Translations under genes and position numbers: made by a program
In this document: positions 23,442-33,108 of the stretch, piece after piece
Numbering within the stretch: position 1 is the first letter of the stretch
How the letters are laid out: each line of letters starts with the position of its first letter
Notes under the pieces: model-generated
Told to the model about the DNA's origin: nothing
The model's input: only the letters and a program-made list of their open reading frames with translations
The model's database searches: none
From: Salvator merianae
Taxonomy: Eukaryota > Chordata > Lepidosauria > Squamata > Teiidae
DNA: 64,000 nt
Assembly: GCA_003586115.2 (NCBI GenBank)
Contig: QVOM02000112.1
Coordinates: 44,641,487 to 44,705,486 of the forward strand
Reading direction: 5' to 3'

Positions 23442-24090
23442 CATCGGAAGCAGATAAATCAAGGCGAATGGAAGACCTTTTCGCCTTGATTTCTCTGCTT
23501 CAGATGGCGCTCGCCTCTCTCTCATCCCCCCCCCAGTCTGTCATCAGACTGACAGACTGCGGCGGGAGTGAGAGAGCGCGCTGCGCCATCGGAAGCAGAT
23601 AAATCAAGGCGAACGGAAGACCTTTTCGCCTTGATTTCTCTGCTTCAGATGGCGCTCGCCTCTCTCTCATCCCCCCCCCAGTCTGTCATCAGACTGACAG
23701 ACTGCGGCGGGAGTGAGAGAGCGCGCTGCGCCATCGGAAGCAGATAAATCAAGGCGAACAGAAGACCTTTTCGCCTTGATTTCTCTGCTTCAGATGGCGC
23801 TCGCCTCTCTCTCATCCCCCCCCCCAGTCTGTCATCAGACTGACAGACTGCGGCGGGAGTGAGAGAGCGCGCTGCGCCATCGGAAGCAGATAAATCAAGG
23901 CGAACAGAAGACCTTTTTGCCTTGATTTCTCTGCTTCAGATGGCGCTCGCCTCTCTCTCATCCCCCCCCCCCAGTCTGTCATCAGAGTGACAGACTGGGG
24001 GGGGGGAATGAGAGAGAGGCGAGCGCCATCCGAAGCAGAGAAATTAAGGCAAAGGTTTTCCCTTCGCCTTGATTTATCTGCTTCTGTTCG
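23442..24090. repeat. palindromic array B inside H1, about 145-bp unit
   Basis: Four units start at 23442, 23587, 23732 and 23878 (145, 145, 146 and 150 bp), plus a partial fifth from 24028. Each unit is two consecutive hairpins: catcggaagcagataaatc... facing ...tttctctgcttcagatg, with ggcgaa/ttcgcc at the tips; then gcgctcgcctctctctc facing gagagagcgcgc around cagtctgtcatcagactgac. The size differences lie in a C-run (10-13 C) and G-run. Units are almost identical. Confidence 0.93.
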
Positions 24091-24227
24091 CGGCGAAGAT
24101 TTTCGCCGCGAAAACGAAGGGCTTCATTTTCGTGCGTATTTTTTCGCACGAAAACGAAGCCTAGGAGCTTTGCAGTCCTGCGAAGCGAAAAGGGAAAAGT
24201 GCCTTCGTGCACATCCCTATTGCACTC

Positions 24228-25658
24228 AGTTCTCGCACTGAGTTCTTAGCTACCTCCTGATGTGGGGTGAATCCCACAATCCTCTCAGCATTTCACCGTG
24301 ATTGCGAGACATACCCATACCAGTGAAATGCTGTTTGCAACTTGCAAGAAATGTGTTGGAAAGCTACCAGAGGAAGTCCTGTGGTGATCTCAGCTTTCCC
24401 ATGATAGCCCCACCTACCTGCACGTATTTTGATGTTGCCTTGTTGGGAACTTCCAGCAGCCACTAAGTGCATGAAAAACACCCTAAGAATGGGGGACGAG
24501 TGCTCACTGGCTCCCAGGAGTTCTTGCCAAGACAACTTTGTCTGCAGCTCATCAGACATGCATGTAAGCATGCTGGAGTTTCTGCCTGCATCTGGCAGGT
24601 CACAGCAAGAGGTACTCACAGTATTTATTTATTTATTTATTTATCTATTTAGCATCTCGTGCTTCCTCTTGTTGGCTGTAATCAGGCTTAGTCTCAGGTT
24701 ACACGGACCCAGCCATCAAATTTGCCTACCTGTATCATGCATGTAGGACTCCACCTGGAGACTCCCTAGGTGGGTGCAGAACTCTGAGGGCATGTCTACC
24801 ACTGTGTAGAGTGATGGCAGCAGAGGAGACAAATTTCTGGGGGTTATTTCTGCCCATTCTGGTTATTCATCAGACCCAAACTGGCAGACTTCCAGGGCCA
24901 TTTTCTGCCCGATGGAAAACAGAAAGGTCAGAGACCTATAGCTGCAGAAAGCTTATTCCAGAGTTGGCAGGCTTCAAAGGCTGACATGTAGCCTGGTGCA
25001 TCTCCCACTTCTGCACAGGGCCTGCTCACATTCACCCCTCAAATGACCCATTTGCCAGGTGTCTGGATGAAGCCACAGACTGCACTGAAAAAAATGAAAA
25101 AAATCCCTACTTTGGTTTGGTGGGTTGTTGAGCTTGACATTCATTATTGCATTGTGTGCATATTTGGGGATCTCCACCTGCATGGTATGAGGAGACCCTG
25201 TGTTTGTCAGCAGCTCATTCCACACTAAATGTGCCCTGCTTACTTAAACAGGAACAAAGGTTCTTTATGCAAGAAAAGTGCTTGCGTCTATTGCTTCAGC
25301 TGTGGCATTGCCACTTGCAGCTTGATCCTAGTCAGATATTGGCTTTGCTGGCACTAAGTATGCTTGCCTAAACAATAGGTCTTATGGAAAGGGTGGATGA
25401 CCAATTACTGGGAAGGACATGAAAAACGTCATTGGTTTTCCAATGTCCAAATAAATACATTTACCTCTTATGATATGGGTCTTTACAGACCTTTTTTGTT
25501 TTATGCTTGAAACGGTCAAGCGAGTTTCTAACTGGTAACAGAACCAGATTGTCTCAAGGGAGAAGAAGGAGAGCAGAGAATTGTGAAAGAATGGGAGAAT
25601 CTGGAAATACTTGAAAGACTGGAGAATCTCAAATTACCATTACTTAACAGAAACTACA
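24228..25658. other. unassigned stretch
   Basis: Directly after H1, ttctcgcactgagttcttagc resembles a P5 end, but no matching right end was found. An (ATTT)n run lies at 24622-24651. ORFs up to 108 codons on both strands show no family features. Confidence 0.4.
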
Positions 25659-25964
25659 GCTCTATCGCACTTCCCACTGTAAAACAGGATAATTATTTCA
25701 CTGTTTTACAGTGAAATAGACCTCACAGTGTGGCAACCATCCATACTGCGAGGCTTTGGAATAGACAGGCAAAAGGATACCAGCATTCACAGTGCGAATA
25801 CTGACATCCTGTGCCATGACAGTGACCTGGGAATACTGACATCCTGTGCCATGACAGTGACCTGGAAACTTCCAGTTGTCAATCGCTAGGGTCTCCATGA
25901 AATGTGGAAGCACTTCACTAGTAAGCATCCCCAGTACTCACTAGTGTAAAGAGTGAACAGAGCC
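25659..25964. mobile_element. P3 element with subterminal hairpin
   Basis: Left end gctctatcgcacttccc, right end gtgaacagagcc. A perfect 13-bp hairpin lies just inside the left end (cactgtaaaacag at 25675-25687 and its complement at 25701-25713). It holds the ataccagcattcacagtgcg block typical of P3 and an internal 35-bp tandem duplication. Three bases (TTT) separate it from the next element. Confidence 0.7.
25796..25865. repeat. perfect 35-bp tandem duplication
   Basis: Two identical units beginning gaatactgacatcctgtgcc, with no mismatches, inside the P3 element. The identity implies a recent event or a local assembly artefact. Confidence 0.95.
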
Positions 25965-25967
25965 TTT

Positions 25968-26426
25968 GGCTATTTCCATACTTACCAGTGCTGGACTACT
26001 CCAGCTGGCCTGAAACAAGGCTGTCTACACTTGGATGACCTGTTCTGGGGCATGTCCATGATGTTCTGAAGCTTGCACAAGCTTTGGAGCCCTAGGTAAA
26101 CCATACTGATGGCACAATTTGGTGCACTGCTGAAATGAGTCCCCCTGCTAAACCAGCCCTTGGAGGTGTGCACTCTTCCACACACCTCTCTGGACCAGTC
26201 TAGCAGCCCCTGAACTGCCAGAAGACTTTTTAAAAGATGTCTACTGGTATTGCAGTCTAGGCAGCCATTTTGGCTGCCTAGACTGGGCAATAGTCCATCC
26301 AAAGTGGGTCGAGAAGCCTAATAGGAGCAGGACCTCTTCTGTTCTACCCCAGAGGGCAGAACAAGAGGCCCAGAGGGGTTCTAGATCTCACACTGTACCA
26401 GGATAGTGGTAAGTGTGAAAAAAACC
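25968..26426. mobile_element. P1 family element abutting P3
   Basis: Left end ggctatttccatacttacc; right end ggtaagtgtgaaaaaaacc, its approximate complement. The interior has a perfect-looking tctaggcagccatttt/ggctgcctaga inverted motif and cacaatttggtgca. The 106-codon minus-strand ORF is internal to the repeat and is not a gene. Confidence 0.7.
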
Positions 26427-26922
26427 TACGTCTGCACTCATATGCAGTACAAAAAACCCATACACACCTTAGGAGTCAGTTCAGAGGTGGTACTGTCACA
26501 CATTAGTGTACCCTGTGTGCTTATCTCGTTTCTAATGCACATTAAAGGCCATAACATGCACTTCCAAAGTGTATTAGTGATGAACTGGAGATGAGCACAT
26601 GACTCTTTGAGCTACCTTTTTCTTTTTTGCTATTTATAAACGGAACTTAATTTTCAGTTTTCTAATATTTCAGTTTTCTCGTTTGAAGTGACAGTGCATT
26701 CTTTCTGTTGAAACATATCACTTGAGAAATAGACAAATTTAGCTGCAGATAACTCATTTATATATCAAGGTGTGAAGAGTTCAAAGCAAAAAAAAGCAAT
26801 AACCATCTGAAGGCTCCTCCAGATGGCAAGAAGCAATCATGGGATCTAAAGAAGAACCCATGATTTCCTGTTGCAACTGCTACCAGGTGTTGGAGGCAAT
26901 TGCAGGCCTGTCTGCATGTCTA
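26427..26922. other. unassigned non-coding stretch
   Basis: AT-rich sequence with no supported gene or repeat. Confidence 0.5.
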
Positions 26923-27176
26923 CTGGCTCATTTTGTTATAATTCCACTTATGGCAACCTGGAAACCAGCCAAGCACCTGCCTATTTCCCTCTGCTGTTGT
27001 GTTTTCTTTTTTTTTTCTTTTCTTTTCTTTTCTTTTCTTTTCTTTTCTTTTCTTTTCTTTTCTTTTCTTTTCTTTTCTTTTCTATCCTTTCCATTCCTGT
27101 CCTGTCCTATCCTGTTCTCTCCTATCATTCCTTCTTTCCTGGTAGCTGCAAGTGGAATTATAACAAAATGAGCCAG
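26923..27176. repeat. inverted repeat enclosing a microsatellite
   Basis: A 27-bp arm at 26923-26949 (starting ctggctcattttgttataat) is perfectly inverted at 27150-27176. The similarity extends more weakly outward (atgtcta / atctg). Between the arms lie about 50 bp of unassigned DNA and the pyrimidine repeat at 26999-27082. This may be a small foldback transposon whose centre was taken over by the microsatellite. Confidence 0.8.
26999..27082. repeat. (CTTTT)n microsatellite
   Basis: About 15 perfect pentanucleotide units, followed by a decayed tail (cctttccattcctgtcctg). ORFs of F/S or K/R/E runs here are repeat translations. Confidence 0.97.
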
Positions 27177-28652
27177 CAGATACCAGGTAAACATTACTAT
27201 TATGGGAAACAGCATCATTGTGGATTTCCCACAATAGTGACATTACAGGATATCTCCTCATTTTCCTGGTATTATATTAGGAATGCCACATTTACATCTG
27301 GCATTTCCATTATAGACCTGGGAGAATCACAGGGTTTGACCCACATCTGGAGACTCCCTTATTCAGTAACCACTGACCAGTACAATAATCCTAAACAGAA
27401 ATAAAGGAATAAAAAGAATGAAGATCCCAACAAATCTGATGACAATATTGGTCCAATGATAGAATGCAACTTGGAAATGTCAGGAAATAATCTTGGTAAT
27501 GATGTAAGTAGATGAAATTTTAAAGATCTATGCAATTATAGTGTCACGAGGAAAGAGAAAAAAACTGTGTGATGTTAAAAATTTGGTTTTATTTAATTAC
27601 TTGCAATTCAAATGTGAATCTAATTAATGAATGGTTTTTATAGCCCTATAGAAAGCCTTTATTTTCTTTTACAGCATTGTGATCTATTCTTTAGCCCTTT
27701 ATGTCCTCAAAGAACTTCCAGGACATATGCAAGGAAATAACTTGCAGGAATAATCAGCAAAGTGAAATAAATATGATTATCTTCAAATGTGATTTATTAT
27801 TTCTTTTATTGAGAAAGATCAACACAGAAAACACACAGCAGTATGAAATGAATTTATTCATACAAGATATTAGCCAATGTAATAACTCAGCATCTCCTCT
27901 AATTTCAAACTAATCAAGGGAAAATAAGCATAATTTTTAAAAAGCAGCTTGGGAAGTTATGCCAGCCTCTTATAAGCAGGCAAATACTGATATAATACAT
28001 AATTGTGAACCACATATGAGTCAGATAAACCAAAGCTTTTTTTTTTTTGGGGGGGGGGGGAGAACCTCAATGCAATTTTCTCTTCTAGCAAATAGGCACT
28101 GACATACTCAACAGAAGTTCAGAGAAAATGGAGATGCAATTTTGATAATTGTCATTTCCAAATATCTTGCAGCACATTCCTGTGTTAATAATGAAAAAAA
28201 GAAGAGCAAAATCAACGTGTTTAATCACTACAATTCATGCAGTACTTTTCTCATACCCCATTTCCCTTCTGAGTAGAAATGACAAACCATGTTTGCTTAC
28301 ATAGCCACTCACTAATTACTGTGATAGACTTCTCAAAACAGCCAAAATGGGACATCACTTCTCTGACCAATCAACATCACGGACATTGAGTTTTCTTTCA
28401 CCTTCAATTTCAAGCAAGATGCAAATTGTGTTTGTTTAAGGTGAAGTCAAATCATCTACTTGCATTACAAGCAAATGAAAAAAGTTTGCATTTCCTTTCT
28501 TTCATAGATGGAGAGAGTGCTGTTATGGAGAGTCCCTATAACGTGTACTGGTGTGGGGCTTATGGGTGAAATATGGGCAGTGGTGCACCACCATGCTGTT
28601 TGGCAGAGTTTTTATCATTTTTCTTCCCCCCCCCTCGCCTAGTTCTAATCTG
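27177..28652. other. unassigned non-coding stretch
   Basis: AT-rich sequence; a T-run followed by a G-run near 28039-28060. A possible small foldback, gggaaacagcatcattg...tttccca, lies at about 27202-27231. No gene is supported. Confidence 0.45.
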
Positions 28653-29045
28653 TTATAATTGTTTGCTGCCATCAAAATCAGCTTCTGCTAGTGTAATGGG
28701 GGCACATACTGTGGAGATTGTCCCTGCCCGTTTGGGCCAGGAATGTGACAAGGTGGCACAGAATGCACTGGTGGCCACCTTGTCTCGTCTTAGCTCCAAA
28801 GCTTGGGTACAAACATTCCCCAGCTTTGAAGTTGTAGGCAGGGAATATATCTCTGTGATCCTAGAAATGGCCTCAGATGTGGGTTTGACAAATATCTGAC
28901 AAAATGTCACAGGGTTCCAGAATGGGGCCTGAGACAATCCTGCCACCACTGCCAGTGCAAAATATTGCCAACGCTCAGCTAGGGCCATGAGGAAAACCAC
29001 TTTAACGTGACCACCCAGTGATGTGCTTCCAGGCATGGTTTCCAC
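28653..29045 (-). pseudogene. possible PIF/Harbinger transposase relic
   Basis: A 130-codon open frame on the minus strand reads, in order, a leucine/alanine-rich segment (ALAERWQYFALAVVAGLSQA, residues about 21-40), a segment ending VKPTSEAISRITEIYSLPTT (about 52-71), and KLGNV. Harbinger-type nucleases (including vertebrate HARBI1) show a similar order: a GxSQ helix, a conserved AI/AL...R helix, then FPT/FPA and a glycine-valine-ID block before the catalytic core. The frame weakens after KLGNV, where the first catalytic aspartate would be expected, and no DDE triad can be traced. If real it is a short dead fragment. The alternative is a chance ORF in moderately GC-rich DNA. Confidence 0.3.
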
Positions 29046-29231
29046 ACCAAGCAGGAGACCAAATACTAGGTCTATGTGAGCACTTCATTCACCAGGAGAC
29101 CTCCCAGAAACACACTGATATGCAAAACCCATGGTCTGGGTACATATCCGGTGCAATCCAAGAGGACCATGCGGATATCATCAAATTAGTAGAGCACCCT
29201 TGTCTCATCCCTCTGTGAGTTCTGTTTTACC

Positions 29232-29326
29232 ATCTATATCTATATCTATATCTATATCTCTATATTTATATATTGCTGCTTGGAAATATTCTGAAGTATA
29301 TATTGCCACTTGGAAATATTCTGAAG
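29232..29326. repeat. (TATATC)n repeat and 30-bp duplication
   Basis: About six TATATC units (29232-29270) are followed by a 30-bp unit (29271-29300) repeated once with two differences (29301-29326), each containing cttggaaatattctgaag. Confidence 0.9.
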
Positions 29327-29467
29327 AGCTTTGGGCTTATCAGAGAAAAGGTAGATTAGAAATGTGAATACAAAAAACAAAACAAACAAACAAAAAACCT
29401 GCAAAACTATGCTCAGCTGTCTAATCGCTATAGTTCCTTGCATTCAATGCAATAGTGTGCTTCTTAT

Positions 29468-30738
29468 TAGGGATGTGCACGAAATTTCGAAGCAACGAAA
29501 TTTCGTACGAATTTCGTTGCTTCGCAACATTTGCATCGAATGCGAAGTGCCCTCCCTATCGCGAAAGCGAATAGCAAAAGTCACGGCGATTTTCATCAAT
29601 TTTCGTGACCTTCGCTACTCACTGCGAACGGCTATTTTTCGTCCTTTTTCACTGAGAAAACTGCGAAGCAACGAAGCTCGGTAGCTTCGTAGCCTCAAGT
29701 CTCTGCCTCTAGAGGTGGAAATTGTAATGCATCACATTAGGGAAGACGGTATTTTTTTAACTCTTCGCCTGCCTCGCAGCGATCGCACCACATGAGGATG
29801 AGAAACTCAGACGGCTTGGAGTTAATAAAACTTCTTTGATGGTGTTATATAGTTCTTCGTTTTGAAACAGAGGGCAAGACGTGGTGTCATTTCACTGCTG
29901 CTCGGAAGTAGGGAGGGAGGGCAAGACGAGGCAACATTTCGCTGCTACTCGGAAGTAAGAAGGGAGGGCAAGACGAGGCGTCATTTCGCTGCTACTCGGA
30001 AGTAAGAAGGGAGGGCAAGACGAGGCAACATTTTGCTGCTACTCGGAAGTAAGAAGGGAGGGCAAGACGAGGCGTCATTTCGCTGCTGCTCGGAAGTAGG
30101 GAGTTATTTCATCCTGCGGCTGCCGCCAGTCTTCTAAATTACGCGCTGAGCTGAAGGCAATTGCTTCGTGCGTCGCTGACTAAGCCTGCCCGCCTCGTAG
30201 GCGAGGTAATAATTTCTGTGCCCCAAACGATCGGCATGGACGGCAGACAGCGACGAGTCGCGCCGAAAAGTTAAAGGGACAGAAATTAGCGCGCGAGCGC
30301 GCACAGACATGAGCGTCGAAAAGGCATCGAAAATGACAAAAAATCAAAGCGAAAAAAATTCCTTCGCTTCCTTTCGCTTGCTTTCGAGCTGCAGTGAGGA
30401 ACCCAAAACGTACCTTCGTTGCTTTGAATCCTGCTACAAACCGGCCGCCGGTAAAAAGTAAGCTCCGTGCAATTTTTACTCTTAACGAAGCAACTCCTTA
30501 AATTAGCAACGTGGACGGTCAAATATAGAAGGGAGAGGGCAGGGGGATATGCGGCATTTGTTTTTCACTACTTATTTCATTGATTTTCCACTTCCGGTTT
30601 TCGAAAATTTACGAAAATTTTCGCTGCGAAAATGAAAATCGCCATTTTCGCAACTTCCGTTTTCGTGCGAAAACGAAGCTACGAAGTTTCGATGCATTGC
30701 GAAACGAACAGAGAAAATTCATTTCGTGCACATCCCTA
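29468..30738. mobile_element. H1 hAT-like element, copy 2 (1271 bp)
   Basis: Ends tagggatgtgcacgaaat and the complement of atttcgtgcacatcccta. The 8-bp target duplication cttcttat is perfect (29460-29467 and 30739-30746). The subterminal DNA is packed with ttcg/cgaa words and a perfect 15-bp hairpin (29488-29502 facing 29510-29524). No transposase is encoded. The interior is unrelated to that of copy 1 and carries a 47-bp tandem array instead. CpG content is far above that of the flanks. Confidence 0.92.
29872..30106. repeat. 47-bp tandem array inside H1 copy 2
   Basis: Five units start at 29872, 29919, 29966, 30013 and 30060, exactly 47 bp apart. Each has gggcaagacgaggc, a variable pentamer, attt(c/t)(g/a)ctgct and ctcggaagta. 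Units 2 and 4 carry aacat after ggc where units 3 and 5 carry gtcat, so the array behaves as a 94-bp dimer. Confidence 0.95.
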
Positions 30739-30746
30739 CTTCTTAT

Positions 30747-31231
30747 CTGATTTGCCATCTATTACTGTATGTTCATCTACAGAAAAACCATAGCTTCAAC
30801 CTAAGGCGTGACTTCCATGTGACTGACTTCTGGTTTCATCCATCACCCTTCACTTCAAGCTCTAGGCACAAGAGCAAAAAAAGAGTTGAGCTTTGTCAGA
30901 CTGAATTGGAACATTATATAGGGTTAACAATGTTAAAGCATTCATTTCTCCAGGATAGCTACAGAAGGGCATTGGTGTTGCTGTCTTCCATATAAGCTAT
31001 AGTAAACTTCATCATATAGTAGAAAACTATCCTAAGGCTGGCTGCAAAATTGCTTTCAAAGAAAGAAAGAAATGGCTGGAAATCTGATTCTCATTCTGTT
31101 TTAAGTGATAGGGAGGGAGAATAAAACAATAACTCAGGCTCTACATAACTCATTTCTTATGGATTTTCACTCTCTAGCTCCATTCAAATGCATGAAATGA
31201 GAACAAAGGCTTTTTGTTTTTGTTTTTGTTT
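30747..31231. other. unassigned non-coding stretch
   Basis: No supported gene or repeat. Confidence 0.5.
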
Positions 31232-31335
31232 TTCTTCTTCTTCTTCTTCTTCTTCTTCTTCTTCTTCTTCTTCTTCTTCTTCTTCTTCTTCTTCTTCTTC
31301 TTCTTCTTCTTCTTCTTCTTCTTCTTCTTCTTCTT
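31232..31335. repeat. (TTC)n / (GAA)n microsatellite
   Basis: About 34 pure TTC units. The poly-arginine ORF on the minus strand is its translation. Long pure GAA/TTC tracts can adopt triplex (H-DNA) structures. Confidence 0.98.
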
Positions 31336-31380
31336 TTTGCTAATTTGCTTCCAGTCTCATGTACACAGGTCACATTATGT

Positions 31381-31500
31381 ATGCCCATAACTCAGTGCAG
31401 CAGAGTATCTGCTTTGCATGCAGAAGGTCTTAGGTTCAATCCCCAATATCTTTCAGAAAAAAGGCAATTCCAAATTGCTTCTGTGTTGTGAAACTAGTTA
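31381..31500 (+). mobile_element. tRNA-derived SINE, 5' part
   Basis: The tRNA-like head has cataactcagtgcagcagag (A-box region, one inserted base), tctgctttgcatgcagaagg (an anticodon-arm-like stem with a TGC triplet) and aggttcaatcccc (B box). This arrangement is the head of a very common squamate SINE. The body soon becomes unrecognisable. It is not counted as a tRNA gene because the acceptor stem does not pair and the D-arm has an insertion. Confidence 0.75.
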
Positions 31501-31514
31501 GGTATGTCTGTTAT

Positions 31515-31975
31515 GGGGCTTTCTGCACTTTCCCAGTAGAGTGAGAGACCTAGATCCCTTCTTGCCCTCTCTGTTCTGTACTCTGGTATGGAACAGAGAG
31601 GAATATCCCCTGCTAGTGTGTCCATATACCAGTCAAAGTGGCCCAAAATGGCCATCTAGGCCAGGCCAGAGGTTTACCTTTTTAAAAAGGTCTAACACCA
31701 TCCTACTCATGAATAACCTGGTCCAGGAGGCACGTGGAAAGGCACATGCCTCCATCAGTCATTTTATAGCAGGGGGACCCATTTCAGCAGCGCACAAAAT
31801 TGTGCTGCTAAAATGGGTCCCCTGGGAGCCCCAAAGCAAGGAACTTTCATTCCTGCCTGTTCGAGCTCCAAGGCTCATGTAAGCTTCAGAGTGGTATGGG
31901 GACTGTCCTGAAAATGCTCCAGGTAGCAAATGTTCTAGTAGGAAAGGTATTAGCTGGAGCAGTCCTAAATAGGGT
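31515..31975. mobile_element. P1 family element
   Basis: Left end ggggctttctgcactttccc. Blocks shared with the 5.9-kb copy include gagagacctagatccctt, aaaatggccatctaggcc, ggaggcacgtggaaaggcac and a cacaaaattgtgc palindrome. The right end is eroded (about taggaaaggtatt or slightly beyond). Confidence 0.65.
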
Positions 31976-33108
31976 AATTGAGCATTACCTTTACTTTGTA
32001 AACCAAATTGCATATACACTCATCTGTTCAAGAGTATTCATGGAACAATGATGGATGCCTTTGCAACAAGTGGGGTGGAGAACTAGGCAGTTAAAAGGAA
32101 ATGGCTTCAGAAATCAGAATAGGTAGAGTTAATGATAGATGAGGCATTGGCTGGATGTACACTGAGATTGTAAAGCAGAGGAAAACTGAATCTTGATGCC
32201 TTTTCTGTTTCTCTGTTGTCCACTGTGAATGAATGGCTGAACCACTTCAAAGAGAGAAGAGAGACAACTGACTACTGTGACTCTAAAGCATGTGGCAGGA
32301 TTAGCACTGTCCCCCTGCTTGAACCTAAGTGGGAATGTGATTCTCCCACAAGAAGTTATAGGGGAAGGCAAATATGCTGATTCCCTTGGTCTCCTTAGGG
32401 ATTCCCCATCCATGGGGCTGTTCCTGAATGCCACTAATTGGAATGCTGTCAAACACATGCTGGGGAAGATTGTTTATTTGGAAAGACATGCCCTCAAACC
32501 AGGAAAAACAAAATCCATTTGTTATGCAGCTGCACCTCTATGCTTTTTTGTAGTGGCATTACCTTGCTTTTTCAGTTCACTAACTGGGCAGGTAATAGTG
32601 AAAGTGGGGGCATGTTAAGGCCTGGCCTAAGGTACACCCAACCATTGTTATGCATTCAGGCTACAGGAAAACTGGCCTCAGTGAGCATAAGAGATTATGC
32701 ACAAAAAATAAAGCAAACTCAAGTTTGAGCTATCTGGTACCTCATGTTCCGAGATATCTGCTACCTTGCCTTTCTTGGCCAGTCTCTTTGCATTAAAATC
32801 TGAAAGGGAAAGTCCATATTTATGGAAATTGACCTACATTTCACTAAAAAAACCCATTTCACACTGCTCAGGGCAGCTGGGCTGCCCTGAGAGTAATGGA
32901 AACTGGCCTCACTTAAGATGCTCTTGCTGCATAAAGGAAACATCAGCAAAGGCATCAACCAAAGGTAGTGGTGGCTGTTTGTTTGTTTTTGCCCTCTGGA
33001 AGGCACGTCAGATATAATGTCTTGCACCAGATACCACTGGATCCTGCCCCAATGGCCATCAGGGGTGACTTAATATCAAAGGCGGATTACCCACTCTGGT
33101 GGCATCCT
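31976..33108. other. unassigned non-coding stretch
   Basis: Overlapping ORFs of 83-113 codons on both strands between 32129 and 33027 lack any family signature. No gene is supported. Confidence 0.45.

Larger units (their letters stand above)
22941..24219. mobile_element. H1 hAT-like element, copy 1 (1279 bp)
   Basis: Ends are taggggtgtgcacgaag on the left and the complement of ccttcgtgcacatcccta on the right. The 8-bp target duplication ttgcactc is perfect (22933-22940 and 24220-24227). An 8-bp duplication and TAGGG..-type ends are the hallmarks of hAT transposons. No transposase is present: the whole interior is inverted ttcg/cgaa-rich subterminal DNA plus two palindromic tandem arrays (23111-23441 and 23442-24090). 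It is very CpG-rich against an AT-rich background, and CpG sites are largely undecayed, which suggests recent insertion. Movement would need a transposase supplied by another element. Confidence 0.92.

Noticed and set aside
23442..24090. Array resembling a CRISPR or other spaced direct-repeat locus
   Set aside because: Units are contiguous tandem palindromes with no unique spacers, inside a eukaryotic transposon with a target duplication.
26839..27404. ORFs of 96-177 codons on both strands
   Set aside because: They owe their length to the stop-free (CTTTT)n tract; flanking residues show no domain.
29872..30106. 47-bp repeats considered as a CRISPR-like array
   Set aside because: No spacers, a eukaryotic repeat context, and the array lies within hAT ends.
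31167..31388. Poly-arginine ORF
   Set aside because: Direct translation of the (TTC)n microsatellite.
31381..31455. Possible tRNA gene with TGC anticodon
   Set aside because: The acceptor stem does not pair, the D-arm has an extra base, and the sequence matches the head of a common SINE.
32129..32728. ORFs of 96-113 codons considered as exon candidates
   Set aside because: They overlap in three frames on both strands and show no family motif.
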